DNA of 64,000 nucleotides from Macrococcoides equi. GTDB lineage: Bacteria; Bacillota; Bacilli; Staphylococcales; Staphylococcaceae. Below are positions 43,990 through 53,103 of this stretch, one piece after another (the stretch's first letter is position 1; each line of letters opens with the position of its first letter). The notes beneath the pieces were generated by a model, which ran no database searches, was not told the DNA's origin, and was given only the letters and a program-made list of their open reading frames with translations. The position numbers and the translations under genes were made by a program. The stretch lies in the NCBI RefSeq assembly GCF_047425865.1, contig NZ_CP179735.1; one strand, written 5' to 3'.

Positions 43990-44454
43990 TTGAAATGCCC
44001 AAAGTGTGGTTTTAATCAATCAAAGGTTATAGATTCACGTCACGCTGATGATTTGACTGCTATTAGAAGGCGTAGAGAATGCGAATCATGCGGCACGCGT
44101 TTTACAACTTTTGAACGTGTGGAACTTCAGCCTTTAATTGTCGTAAAAAAAGACGGGACAAGACAAACATTCAATCGAGATAAAGTATTACATGGTTTAG
44201 TGCGTGCTTGTGAAAAACGTCCGGTAGCTTATGAGTCACTAGAAAAAATTACATCACAAGTTGAAAATACGCTGAGAGAAAAAGGTAAAACTGAAATATC
44301 TTCAGTCGATATCGGTGAAATGGTGATGGATCATCTCATGTCACTTGACCAGGTTTCTTATGTGCGTTTTGCTTCGGTGTATAAAGAGTTTAAAGATGTT
44401 GATCAGTTACTGCGTACCATGAGCGGTTTACTGAACGACAAAGATAAGAAGTAG
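43990..44454 (+). CDS. nrdR: Transcriptional repressor NrdR
   Basis: A 154-residue regulator of ribonucleotide reductase genes. The zinc ribbon has CPKC at the start and CESCG near residue 30. An ATP-cone domain follows (VVKKDGTRQTFNRDKVLHGL to VYKEF). The start is the TTG at 43990 (MKCPKCGF), about nine bases after GGGGAG; the GTG at 43981 directly abuts that site. dnaB starts eight bases downstream, so nrdR-dnaB-dnaI form an operon. Confidence 0.94.
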   Translation: MKCPKCGFNQSKVIDSRHADDLTAIRRRRECESCGTRFTTFERVELQPLIVVKKDGTRQTFNRDKVLHGLVRACEKRPVAYESLEKITSQVENTLREKGKTEISSVDIGEMVMDHLMSLDQVSYVRFASVYKEFKDVDQLLRTMSGLLNDKDKK

Positions 44455-44462
44455 GTGTTCAT

Positions 44463-45833
44463 ATGCAACATTATTTTACTGAACTAAATGGTACTGACCA
44501 GTTTACAGTGACCACCAATTACATCAGTACACATCTCACAGATGATGTACTTAAAACATTATATACACCGCTAATTGGCGTTGAGTGTATAGGTGTGTAT
44601 CAGTTTTTAAGTCAGTTTTTAAACGATTACAATCAAGTGAGTAACCATTATACGCATTATATTATTCTGAGTGAAATGAAGATGAATCTATCTCACTTTG
44701 AAGTTCTCAGAAAACGTCTTGAAGCAATTGGATTATTAAAGACCTATATGCGTATTGATGATGAGAATCAGAAGTTTATCTATAAACTTATCAGTCCGGT
44801 TATGCCTGCTCAGTTTTTTAATGACCCGATGCTTTCAGTTTTTCTATACCAGCAAGTAGGTAAACATAGATATCAAATGCTAAAGAGTAGATATTTTACT
44901 AATAATATCGATTATGATGGTTATCAGGATATTTCGAGTAAGTATATGGATGTCTTTGGTACTCCTAAATCACCTGAACCTATCGTATTTGAATATAATA
45001 GTGAACTTATTAAACAGAGTGATCCTTATGGTATTCCTGTTCATCAGCAGACATTTGATTTTGATATGCTTGAGGCACTGCTGGCACAAAATTTGGTGAC
45101 AAGTGAACAGTTGCCTAAAAAAACACGAGACCTTATCTCACAGCTTGCGGTACTCTATGATATTGCACCTACTGAAATGCGTCAGATTATTTTAAAATCA
45201 TTAACAAGTAATCAAACAGTTTCTCACGAGGAACTTCGAAAAAATGCCAGAGATTTCTACAAAATTGAACATGACGGTGCGTTACCTACTTTACAGGTGC
45301 AAAAGCCTAGTCAGAAAGATGAAGGGGATAGTAAAGAAGCTAGCACACTACTCAATTGGTTTGAAATGCTTGATACGACAAGTCCTATTGATATGCTGAC
45401 TTCATTTAGTAAATCTGAACCGACTTTAAAACAAAAACGAATGATAGAGTCTATTCTGGAACGTGAGCAATTACCTTACGGGGTGCTGAATATTTTAATA
45501 CAATATGTGTTATTTACAAAAGATATGAAGCTACCTCAAAGTTATATTGAAGAGATTGCTTCTAACTGGAAGAAACAAAATCTGCAGACGAGTCAGGAAG
45601 CTTATCATTATGTGAAATCTATGGGTAAAAAACAAGCTCAGCGAAAAGCGAATCAGAGTAGAACGAAACAATATATACCGCCTTCTAAAGAACTAACACC
45701 GAAATGGTTAACTGAGGAACAGGAAAAGCCGAAAAATGAAGGCGAGAAACTATCAACCGAAGTAGATCTAGAGGAAGAACGAAAACGTCTGCAGCAGGAA
45801 TTAAATCGATTATGGGAGGAGGATAATGAATGA
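44463..45833 (+). CDS. dnaB: Replication initiation and membrane attachment protein DnaB
   Basis: A 456-residue Gram-positive DnaB (helicase loader, not the helicase). It has an N-terminal winged helix (LSHFEVLRKRLEAIGLLKTY) and two DDBH2/DnaD-like helical domains (about 200-260 and 330-400), with a charged tail. With DnaD and DnaI it loads the replicative helicase at the origin. It overlaps dnaI by four bases. Confidence 0.93.
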   Translation: MQHYFTELNGTDQFTVTTNYISTHLTDDVLKTLYTPLIGVECIGVYQFLSQFLNDYNQVSNHYTHYIILSEMKMNLSHFEVLRKRLEAIGLLKTYMRIDDENQKFIYKLISPVMPAQFFNDPMLSVFLYQQVGKHRYQMLKSRYFTNNIDYDGYQDISSKYMDVFGTPKSPEPIVFEYNSELIKQSDPYGIPVHQQTFDFDMLEALLAQNLVTSEQLPKKTRDLISQLAVLYDIAPTEMRQIILKSLTSNQTVSHEELRKNARDFYKIEHDGALPTLQVQKPSQKDEGDSKEASTLLNWFEMLDTTSPIDMLTSFSKSEPTLKQKRMIESILEREQLPYGVLNILIQYVLFTKDMKLPQSYIEEIASNWKKQNLQTSQEAYHYVKSMGKKQAQRKANQSRTKQYIPPSKELTPKWLTEEQEKPKNEGEKLSTEVDLEEERKRLQQELNRLWEEDNE

Positions 45834-46750
45834 AGCCGATGGGATCAATATTAAATGCGAATAATGAAATTTTTAAACGAATTGAAAAGATTAAACAGGA
45901 AACTGTGCGTGACCCGCAAATCAAGTATTTTATCGATCAAAACGATGTTACAGAAAAAATGATTGATAATGATTTATCGGTATTACAGGAATTTAAAGAT
46001 TCCTCTAAAATGTGTGAAGACTGTGTATCATACGGAAAGTGTAAAAATTTTGTTCCTGGCCACACACCGGAATTATATATTGACAATAATCATATAAAAA
46101 TTAGACATCTTCCATGTCCATCTAAACTTGCATTTGATGCTGAACAAAAGATGAAACAGTTTATTACCGCAATTCACATGCCTAAAGATGTATTAAATGC
46201 TAAGTTAACTGATATTTATCTGGATGATAAGTCACGTATCGATATCGTTAGACAGGCAGGTACAATCTGTCGTAACATTGCTAAAGGTGTAGAGACGAAG
46301 GGAATGTATATTCATGGACCTTTTGGAACAGGGAAATCGTTTATTCTTGGAGCAATCGCAAGTGAGTTAAAAGAGCGTAGTATTTATACAACGTTACTTT
46401 ATTTTCCTGAATTTATACGTGAACTAAAAAATGGTTTTAATGACGGTACTTATGCAGAACGACTTAATAAAGTTAAGAACACACCTGTATTAATGCTTGA
46501 TGACATTGGTGCTGAAGATTTAACGCCTTGGGTGCGTGATGAAGTACTTGGTCCGATATTAAATTATCGTATGATGAACCATCTACCGACATTTTTTAGT
46601 TCAAACTTCGACTTTAAAGAATTAAGTCATCATCTCTCAATTACTAAGCAAGGGGCTGAACTGACGAAAGCAAGACGCATTATGGAGCGTATTGAATCGT
46701 TAAGTGATGAGTATTTGTTAGACGGAAAAAATTATCGTCGTCAAAAATAA
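45830..46750 (+). CDS. dnaI: Primosomal helicase loader DnaI
   Basis: A 306-residue AAA+ protein. The N-terminal third carries a zinc-binding cluster (CEDCVSYGKCKNF, later LPCPSK). Walker A is IHGPFGTGKSFILGAI near residue 162 and Walker B is VLMLDDIGAED. It loads the replicative helicase with DnaB and DnaD. Its start lies inside the dnaB end, indicating coupled translation. Confidence 0.94.
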   Translation: MKPMGSILNANNEIFKRIEKIKQETVRDPQIKYFIDQNDVTEKMIDNDLSVLQEFKDSSKMCEDCVSYGKCKNFVPGHTPELYIDNNHIKIRHLPCPSKLAFDAEQKMKQFITAIHMPKDVLNAKLTDIYLDDKSRIDIVRQAGTICRNIAKGVETKGMYIHGPFGTGKSFILGAIASELKERSIYTTLLYFPEFIRELKNGFNDGTYAERLNKVKNTPVLMLDDIGAEDLTPWVRDEVLGPILNYRMMNHLPTFFSSNFDFKELSHHLSITKQGAELTKARRIMERIESLSDEYLLDGKNYRRQK

Positions 46751-46752
46751 GT

Positions 46753-46780
46753 TTGAAAATTACAATAATATGTGTATAAT
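46753..46780 (+). promoter_or_regulatory. thrS promoter
   Basis: TTGAAA (46753-46758), a 16-base spacer and TATAAT (46775-46780). Transcription starts just before the T-box leader. Confidence 0.75.
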
Positions 46781-46786
46781 ATGAAT

Positions 46787-47032
46787 TAACAAACAACAAA
46801 ATTAAATTCGAATATATAAAGCGGTAAGGACATGATGAAATGTTATTAATTTTTAGAGAGCTGATGGCGCTGCAAATCAGTAATTAAGACATTGCATTAC
46901 TCCCTTACATTGTTGGCAATTAATCCTTGTCCGGCTCAAGACCGTTATCTTATGTAGAGTTGCTGAGTATTCAGTAATTAGGGTGGTACCGCGAATAGAC
47001 TTCGTCCCTTTTTGGGATGGGGTTTTTTTGTT
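46787..47032 (+). ncRNA. T-box leader of thrS
   Basis: The canonical T-box AGGGTGGTACCGCG is at 46980-46993, followed by a terminator hairpin and seven T residues (46998-47031). Upstream, a stem I is visible: GTAAGG near 46824 with CCTTAC at 46903-46908, and a distal loop with GCTGCAAATCAG. An ACT triplet at 46899-46901 on the 3' side of stem I is a plausible threonine specifier. Uncharged tRNA-Thr should favour read-through into thrS. Confidence 0.93.
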
Positions 47033-47064
47033 GTTTAAAAATATAAAAAAGTGAGGCGTCTATA

Positions 47065-48993
47065 ATGAGTGAGATTAATGTGAAATTCCCAGATGGTAAT
47101 GTAAAAAGTTTTGAGGCTGGCGTAACAACTGAAGACATCGCCGCATCAATTAGTCCAGGTTTAAGAAAAAAAGCGCTTGCAGGTAAATTTAATGGTCAAA
47201 TGGTAGATTTATCTACAGCATTAGAGGTAGATGGGGATATTGAAATCATTACGCCTGAATCACCAGAAGGTATTGAAGTTTTACGTCACTCTACAGCACA
47301 TTTAATGGCTCAAGCATTAAAGCGTATGTACGGCAAAGTACATTTTGGAGTAGGTCCTGTTATCGAGGAAGGGTTCTATTATGATGTAGATACTGATCAC
47401 AAAATTTCAAGTGAAGACTTACCGGAAATCGAAAAAACAATGCGCCAAATCGTTGGTGAAAATATTAAGATTGAACGTCGTGTGGTGAGTAGAGAAGAAG
47501 CAAAAAAAGTATTTGCTGATGATCCGTATAAACAAGAGTTGATCGATGCGATACCTGAAAACGAAAACGTTACTTTATACAGCCAGGGAGAATTTACTGA
47601 CCTTTGTCGCGGTGTACACGTTCCGTCTACAGCTAAGATTAAAGAATTTAAATTGTTATCTACTGCCGGTGCATACTGGAGAGGTGATGCGAATAACAAA
47701 ATGTTACAACGTATCTACGGTACAGCATTCTTTGATAAAAAAGCATTAAAAGCACATCTTGAAGTGCTTGAAGAGCGTAAAGAACGTGACCACCGAAAAA
47801 TAGGTAAAGAATTAGAATTATTTACGACGAGTCAACTTGTGGGTGCGGGTCTGCCGCTTTGGTTACCGAATGGTGCTACTATTCGACGAGAATTAGAACG
47901 TTATATCGTTGATAAAGAGGTAGCACTTGGTTATGATCACGTTTATACTCCAGTCATGGGATCAGTTGATTTATATAAAACATCTGGTCACTGGGATCAC
48001 TATCAGGAAGATATGTTCCCGGTTATGGAAATGGACAATGAACAGATGGTTCTTCGCCCAATGAACTGTCCGCATCACATGATGGTCTATAAAAATAAAC
48101 CACACTCATATCGTGAACTTCCAATCCGTATTGCAGAACTTGGTACAATGCATAGATATGAAGCAAGTGGTGCCGTAAGTGGTCTACAGCGTGTACGTGG
48201 AATGACTTTAAATGATGCACATATTTTTGTTCGTCCAGATCAGATTAAAGATGAATTCATTCGCGTTGTGCAGTTAGTGATTGATGTTTATAAAGACTTC
48301 AAATTTAAAGATTATAAATTCCGTTTAAGTTACAGAGATCCTGAAGATACAGAGAAATATTTCCAGGATGATGAAATGTGGGAACGTGCTCAGTCAATGC
48401 TTAAAGAAGCAGTTGACGAAATGGGCTTAGAATATGAAGAAGCACCGGGTGAAGCGGCATTCTACGGTCCTAAACTTGATGTTCAAGTGAAAACAGCATT
48501 AGGTAAAGAAGAAACATTATCAACAGTTCAATTGGACTTCTTATTACCTGAACGCTTCGATTTAGAATATATCGGTACGGATGGTGAGAAACATCGTCCT
48601 GTTGTTATTCACCGTGGTGTTATTTCAACGATGGAACGTTTCGTTGCATTCTTAACAGAAGAATATAAAGGTGCATATCCAACTTGGCTTGCGCCTAATC
48701 AGTTAGAAATTATTCCGGTTTCAAATGAAGTGCATTATGATTACGCAAGAAAACTTTATGATGAATTAAAATCTCAAGGCATTCGTTGTCACATCGATGA
48801 CCGTAATGAGAAAATGGGCTATAAAATACGCGAGGCGCAAATGAATAAAGTACCTTATCAGGTTGTAGTCGGAGATAAAGAAGTTGAAAATAATGAAGTG
48901 AACTTACGTCAATACGGTTCTAAAGAGTCTAAAACTTTAGAGCGTGATGAATTTATCTGGAATCTTGTAGATGAAGTTCGCCTGAAAAAATAA
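47065..48993 (+). CDS. thrS: Threonyl-tRNA synthetase
   Basis: A 642-residue class II synthetase with full domain set: TGS (residues 1-62), the editing domain (HSTAHLMAQALKRMYG, and DLCRGVHVPST), the catalytic core with RPMNCPHHMMVY and the motif-2 arginine in RIAELGTMHRYEASG, and the anticodon-binding domain from about 540. It charges tRNA-Thr and edits mischarged serine. It is controlled by the T-box leader. GTGAGG precedes the ATG. Confidence 0.96.
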   Translation: MSEINVKFPDGNVKSFEAGVTTEDIAASISPGLRKKALAGKFNGQMVDLSTALEVDGDIEIITPESPEGIEVLRHSTAHLMAQALKRMYGKVHFGVGPVIEEGFYYDVDTDHKISSEDLPEIEKTMRQIVGENIKIERRVVSREEAKKVFADDPYKQELIDAIPENENVTLYSQGEFTDLCRGVHVPSTAKIKEFKLLSTAGAYWRGDANNKMLQRIYGTAFFDKKALKAHLEVLEERKERDHRKIGKELELFTTSQLVGAGLPLWLPNGATIRRELERYIVDKEVALGYDHVYTPVMGSVDLYKTSGHWDHYQEDMFPVMEMDNEQMVLRPMNCPHHMMVYKNKPHSYRELPIRIAELGTMHRYEASGAVSGLQRVRGMTLNDAHIFVRPDQIKDEFIRVVQLVIDVYKDFKFKDYKFRLSYRDPEDTEKYFQDDEMWERAQSMLKEAVDEMGLEYEEAPGEAAFYGPKLDVQVKTALGKEETLSTVQLDFLLPERFDLEYIGTDGEKHRPVVIHRGVISTMERFVAFLTEEYKGAYPTWLAPNQLEIIPVSNEVHYDYARKLYDELKSQGIRCHIDDRNEKMGYKIREAQMNKVPYQVVVGDKEVENNEVNLRQYGSKESKTLERDEFIWNLVDEVRLKK

Positions 48994-49124
48994 ATTTATC
49001 ATTTAATTGGGTTATTCTCCTGAAAATAGGGAATATGAAATTTGTGTATGAAACGGTTTAAGATTTTAAAGTATTAAAAAGTTATTGAACATTTTTAAAA
49101 TATCATGTATATTAATAGATAACT

Positions 49125-49355
49125 TAATATTCCTCGTTGAGGTAGAGGTCGCACTGTTTATGAGTAGATGATGGATATGTCATACACGTAAGCGAAATTT
49201 TTCGAAAGGAAACAGTGCCGAAGGAATAATGTGTATGAACATTAATTCCTGGGCTAACATTTAATAGGTGTTAGACTGTCACGTATGTGATGCGCTACTA
49301 ATTTTGATGTTTAATATTCAAATGAGTACGCGTATCATACGCGTACTCATTTTTT
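49125..49355 (+). ncRNA. Lysine riboswitch (L box) upstream of lysP
   Basis: The L-box marks are present: GAGGTAGAGGTCGC at the 5' side (about 49139-49152) and GTGCCGAAGG (about 49215-49224) with the conserved GGGCTAACA further on. It ends in a strong hairpin (GAGTACGCGT with ACGCGTACTC, 49324-49348) and six T residues, a lysine-controlled terminator. Bound lysine should stop transcription before lysP. The 130 bases between thrS and this element hold nothing else recognised. Confidence 0.92.
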
Positions 49356-49375
49356 ATGTGAAGGGAAGTTTATTT

Positions 49376-50869
49376 ATGAATGATGAAAACAATCAGGTGC
49401 AAAGGTTACTAAAGCAACGTCATATTTCGATGATTGCGATTGGTGGATGTATCGGTACCGGTTTATTTATGACATCAGGAGGAGCCATAAAAGATGCTGG
49501 TCCTGGGGGAGCTTTACTTGCTTTCACGATAATCGGTATTATGGTCTTTTTCTTAATGACAAGTTTAGGTGAGATGGCAACTTATCTACCTATCTCAGGT
49601 TCATTTTCTACTTATGCAACGCGATTTGTAGATCCGTCACTAGGTTTTGCATTAGGTTGGAATTACTGGTTTAACTGGGTAATAACCGTTGCAGCCGATG
49701 TGAGTATTGCAGCGAGTGTCATTAAATACTGGGAACCGATGAATTTCTTACCAGGATGGGCATGGAGTCTAGTATTCTTAGCGATTATCTTATTTTTAAA
49801 TACTTTATCAGTTCGTGTGTACGGAGAAAGTGAATACTGGTTTGCAATCATTAAAGTTGCAACGGTAATATTATTCTTAGCAATCGGTATTTTAACGATT
49901 TTTGGAATTTTAGGTGGAGAGTACATTGGATTTAGTAATTTCACTACAGGTGATGCGCCATTCGTTGGACATGGTTTAACAGGATCATTTTTAACAATCT
50001 TAGGTGTGTTCCTAGTCGCTGGATTTAGCTTCCAGGGAACAGAACTTGTAGGTATTACGGCTGGTGAGTCAGAGGAACCTGAAAAAACGATTCCTAAAGC
50101 TATTAAGCAAGTTTTCTGGAGAATTTTAATTTTCTACATTCTTTCTATTTTAGTCATCGGCTTAATTATTCCTTATACAAACCCGAACCTTATGGGTGGA
50201 GAAAGTGTTGCGAAATCTCCATTTACGTTAGTATTTGAAAATGCAGGACTTGCATTTGCTGCTTCATTTATGAATGCAGTTATCCTAACTTCAATTCTTT
50301 CTGCCGGAAACAGTGGTATGTATGCTTCAACAAGAATGCTTTATGCAATGGGGAAAGATGGTCTGGCATCTCGTAAATTCTCAGAAACGAATTCAAAAGG
50401 TGTACCAATTCCAAGTTTACTTGCAACATTCGTTGTCGTTTTAATCATCTTCATGGTTGAACGTGTTGCTAGCGGTGCATATGAATACATAGTAGCTGCA
50501 AGTGGATTAACTGGATTTATTGCATGGCTAGGCATTGCTATCAGTCATTATAGATTCCGTAGAGCGTTTTACGCACAAAACAAAGATACATCAGTGTTAA
50601 AATATAAAGCAATGTGGTTCCCGTTTGGCCCAATATTTGCATTTATCCTATGTTTGTTTGTTATTCTCGGACAGGATACAGATTTAATTTTAGGTGGAAA
50701 GTTTGATTTAAATGGATTCCTGATTACTTACATGGGTATTCCGATTTTCTTAGCGTTTTTCTTCTATCATAAATTGAAGTATAAAACACGTAAGATTCCT
50801 TTAAATGAAGTAAATTTATCACAAAATCACGACATGAGTGAATTTGAAAAAATAGATGTTGACTTATAA
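49376..50869 (+). CDS. lysP: Lysine-specific permease
   Basis: A 497-residue APC-family permease with twelve predicted membrane segments. The start RHISMIAIGGCIGTGLFMTSG and the block LPISGSFSTYATRFVDPSLGFALGWNYW in outline match LysP. The lysine riboswitch immediately upstream supports the substrate. ATG 49376 has AAGGGAAG seven bases upstream. A longer frame from 49268 would start inside the riboswitch and is not used. Confidence 0.93.
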   Translation: MNDENNQVQRLLKQRHISMIAIGGCIGTGLFMTSGGAIKDAGPGGALLAFTIIGIMVFFLMTSLGEMATYLPISGSFSTYATRFVDPSLGFALGWNYWFNWVITVAADVSIAASVIKYWEPMNFLPGWAWSLVFLAIILFLNTLSVRVYGESEYWFAIIKVATVILFLAIGILTIFGILGGEYIGFSNFTTGDAPFVGHGLTGSFLTILGVFLVAGFSFQGTELVGITAGESEEPEKTIPKAIKQVFWRILIFYILSILVIGLIIPYTNPNLMGGESVAKSPFTLVFENAGLAFAASFMNAVILTSILSAGNSGMYASTRMLYAMGKDGLASRKFSETNSKGVPIPSLLATFVVVLIIFMVERVASGAYEYIVAASGLTGFIAWLGIAISHYRFRRAFYAQNKDTSVLKYKAMWFPFGPIFAFILCLFVILGQDTDLILGGKFDLNGFLITYMGIPIFLAFFFYHKLKYKTRKIPLNEVNLSQNHDMSEFEKIDVDL

Positions 50870-50871
50870 AA

Positions 50872-51023
50872 TATAGCCTGTTATACTTAAGTCTGTTGAA
50901 TACGAAACGGACAAGTAGAAGCATCCCGCTTCTCGCCCTGAAGACGCCAAGAGCAGTTACAGGGTTAAATAACATGGTTAGACATGTCATTTTTAGCGGG
51001 TGCATTATGCATTCGCTTTTTTG
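50872..51023 (+). ncRNA. L20-type leader of the infC operon
   Basis: The gap between lysP and infC holds a structured leader ending in a terminator: AGCGGGTGCA (50995-51004) pairs with TGCATTCGCT (51008-51017), then T residues. Upstream hairpins include GAAGCATCCCGCTTC and CCCTGAAGACGCC. In Firmicutes this operon is repressed by ribosomal protein L20 binding such a leader. The exact fold was not computed. Confidence 0.75.
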
Positions 51024-51057
51024 TTTGTCTTCGTAAATCAAATAGGAGGTGTCAACC

Positions 51058-51585
51058 ATAGCTAAAGATCAAACTCAAATCAATGACAAAATTCGTGCGA
51101 GAGAACTTCGTTTAATCGGACATGATGGCGAACAACTTGGTGTTAAATCAAAATTTGAAGCAATTGAAATTGCTGAACGTGTAAACCTTGATGTTGTTTT
51201 AGTTGCTCCAAATGCGAAACCACCAGTAGCCAAAATTATGGATTACGGTAAATTCAAGTTTGAACAACAAAAGAAAGAAAAAGAAGCACGTAAGAATCAA
51301 AAAGTTGTTGTTGTTAAAGAAATTCGATTAAGTCCAACGATTGAGGATCATGATTTCAATACGAAACTTAAAAATGCGCGTAAGTTCTTAGAAAAGCAGG
51401 ATAAAGTTAAAGTATCTATCAGATTCCGTGGTCGTGCGATCACGCATAAAGAATTTGGTCAACGTGTGTTAGAGAAATTTGCAGAAGAATGTAAAGATCT
51501 TGCGACAGTTGAACAAAAGCCAAAGATGGATGGACGCTCAATGTTTTTAATGTTAGCGCCTATCGTCGACAAAAAACAAAACTAG
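51058..51585 (+). CDS. infC: Translation initiation factor IF-3, AUA start
   Basis: A 175-residue IF-3. The N-terminal domain has DQTQINDKIRARELRLIG; the C-terminal domain has KEIRLSPTIEDHDFNTKLK and RFRGRAITHKEFGQRV. The ribosome binding site AGGAGG (51044-51049) lies eight bases before an ATA codon at 51058, and the only in-frame GTG (51049) overlaps that site. So AUA is the probable start. Rare start codons in infC allow IF-3 to repress its own translation. First gene of infC-rpmI-rplT. Confidence 0.93.
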   Translation: MAKDQTQINDKIRARELRLIGHDGEQLGVKSKFEAIEIAERVNLDVVLVAPNAKPPVAKIMDYGKFKFEQQKKEKEARKNQKVVVVKEIRLSPTIEDHDFNTKLKNARKFLEKQDKVKVSIRFRGRAITHKEFGQRVLEKFAEECKDLATVEQKPKMDGRSMFLMLAPIVDKKQN

Positions 51586-51597
51586 GAGGAACAAAAC

Positions 51598-51798
51598 ATG
51601 CCTAAAATGAAAACTCACCGTGGTGGAGCTAAACGTGTTAAAAGAACTGGTTCAGGGAAATTAAAACGTTCAAGAGCTTACACTTCTCACTTATTCGCGA
51701 ACAAATCAACTAAACAAAAACGTGGACTTCGTAAAGCGTCATTAGTATCTAAAGGCGATCAAAAACGAGTAGCACAAATGTTAACTTACGTAAAATAA
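51598..51798 (+). CDS. rpmI: Ribosomal protein bL35
   Basis: A 66-residue highly basic protein with the family start MPKMKTHRGGAKRVKRTGSG and the end LVSKGDQKRVAQMLTYVK. TAGGAGG precedes the ATG. It lies 12 bases after infC in the conserved infC-rpmI-rplT operon. Confidence 0.97.
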   Translation: MPKMKTHRGGAKRVKRTGSGKLKRSRAYTSHLFANKSTKQKRGLRKASLVSKGDQKRVAQMLTYVK

Positions 51799-51826
51799 AA
51801 ATTAGAAACACTAAGGAGGAATTATA

Positions 51827-52186
51827 ATGCCACGAGTTAAAGGTGGAACAGTTACACGCGCCCGTCGTAAACGTACAATCAAATTAGCTAAAGGTTACTT
51901 TGGTTCAAAACATACATTATATAAAGTAGCAAAACAACAAGTAATGAAATCAGGTCAATACGCATACCGTGACCGTCGTCAAAAGAAACGTGACTTCCGT
52001 AAATTATGGATCGCACGTATCAATGCGGCAGCTCGTATGAACGACATCAGCTATAGCCGTTTAATGAACGGATTAAAAGTTGCTGGAATTGATATCAACC
52101 GTAAAATGTTATCAGAAATCGCTATCACTGACGAAAAAGCATTTGCTGAAATCGTAGCGCAAGCGAAAGCTGCTTTAAACAAATAA
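51827..52186 (+). CDS. rplT: Ribosomal protein bL20
   Basis: A 119-residue basic protein with the family start MPRVKGGTVTRARRKRTIKL and the AYRDRRQKKRDFRKLWIARI block. It is a 50S assembly protein and the likely repressor of its own operon through the leader at 50872. AAGGAGG precedes the ATG. A terminator follows. Confidence 0.97.
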   Translation: MPRVKGGTVTRARRKRTIKLAKGYFGSKHTLYKVAKQQVMKSGQYAYRDRRQKKRDFRKLWIARINAAARMNDISYSRLMNGLKVAGIDINRKMLSEIAITDEKAFAEIVAQAKAALNK

Positions 52187-52198
52187 TATAGATTTTTA

Positions 52199-52233
52199 AA
52201 CACTCTAAGTGAAATGACTTAGAGTGTTTTTTT
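52199..52233 (+). terminator. infC operon terminator
   Basis: A perfect 12-bp stem (52199-52210 with 52217-52228) runs into seven T residues. Confidence 0.92.
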
Positions 52234-52277
52234 ATTTTTAAATAAAATAATGAATAGATATTTCTTGCAATTAATTT

Positions 52278-52299
52278 TATATAGGGATATCCCTATATA
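52278..52299. promoter_or_regulatory. 22-bp perfect palindrome before the nitrite reductase operon
   Basis: The centre reads TAGGGATATCCCTA, and AT-rich arms extend the symmetry to 22 bases. A GC-rich palindrome upstream of nitrite and nitrate genes is the kind of site reported for the oxygen-responsive regulator NreC in staphylococci. The assignment to NreC is inference. Confidence 0.55.
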
Positions 52300-52305
52300 T
52301 ACATG

Positions 52306-52325
52306 AATGTGAACATAATCACATT
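52306..52325. promoter_or_regulatory. Rex-like palindrome before the nitrite reductase operon
   Basis: AATGTGA and TCACATT flank six bases. The TGTGA-N6-TCACA core fits the Rex redox repressor consensus. It lies about 45-65 bases before the first gene of the operon, and 6 bases from the other palindrome. Confidence 0.6.
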
Positions 52326-52371
52326 TAAATGAGATATACTATAAATGTAATGTGAATGAGGGGGGATGTTT

Positions 52372-53103
52372 GTGCAAGGTATTATTTATATTGCACATGG
52401 GTCGAAAATGCCGGATAAGAATCAACTGTTTAGAAAATTTGTTGATCAAATCATACAATCAAGACCAGAAACTGTGCAGCGATTAGCTTTTTTAGAAAAA
52501 GATGATGAAAATGTTCCGATTGTTACACGACATATGATAGATAAAGGTGTTACAAATTTTATAGTGATGCCGATGTTGCTATTTCCGGCGATGCACGCTG
52601 TAGAAGATATTCCTGCACAGTTGGATGAGGTATTGTGTGACTATCCACATATCACCTATAACATAGCAGATTGTTTCGGTGATGAACCAGCTGTTTATAA
52701 AGTCTGTGAGCAAATCATTTCGTCATTTAATGATGAAACGATATTGATCACTGCACACGGTAATAAAAGATTTACAGAGCCCGATGAAAGACTTACAGCA
52801 ATGGTAAATCTCATGAAGAATAATACTGGTCAGAACTTAATACCAGCAATGTTATATGGAAATTTAAGCTTTGAAGAAAAACTGAAACAAATAGACAAAA
52901 ATAAAAAAATTGTTATTATGCCTTATTTCTTATTTGACGGCCATTTAGTTCGTAAAATTAAACGGCTAAGTCAGCCGTTTATTGAAGCGGGTTATGATAT
53001 TACATTTACTGAAACACTGGATTTAGATTTTAGCATGGCACAAGGCGTACTTAACAAACTCCGTGAATTAGAGGAGGATATGTATGTATCCCGTAATGCT
53101 TAA
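52372..53103 (+). CDS. Sirohydrochlorin ferrochelatase-type protein
   Basis: A 243-residue class II chelatase of the SirB/CbiX group. The first half-domain starts GIIYIAHGSKMP with the metal-binding histidine, and FIVMPMLLFPAMHAVEDIP carries the second; the other half-domain repeats ILITAHGNKRF and MPYFLFDGHLVRKI. It inserts iron into sirohydrochlorin to make siroheme for nitrite reductase. The GTG at 52372 is chosen since AGGGGGG (52359-52365) directly abuts the ATG at 52366 and is six bases from the GTG. It overlaps the next gene by 20 bases. Confidence 0.88.
   Translation: MQGIIYIAHGSKMPDKNQLFRKFVDQIIQSRPETVQRLAFLEKDDENVPIVTRHMIDKGVTNFIVMPMLLFPAMHAVEDIPAQLDEVLCDYPHITYNIADCFGDEPAVYKVCEQIISSFNDETILITAHGNKRFTEPDERLTAMVNLMKNNTGQNLIPAMLYGNLSFEEKLKQIDKNKKIVIMPYFLFDGHLVRKIKRLSQPFIEAGYDITFTETLDLDFSMAQGVLNKLRELEEDMYVSRNA

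Noticed and set aside
49268..49375. Longer N-terminus for the lysine permease
   Set aside because: It would begin inside the lysine riboswitch and its terminator; ATG 49376 has a proper ribosome binding site and matches the family start.
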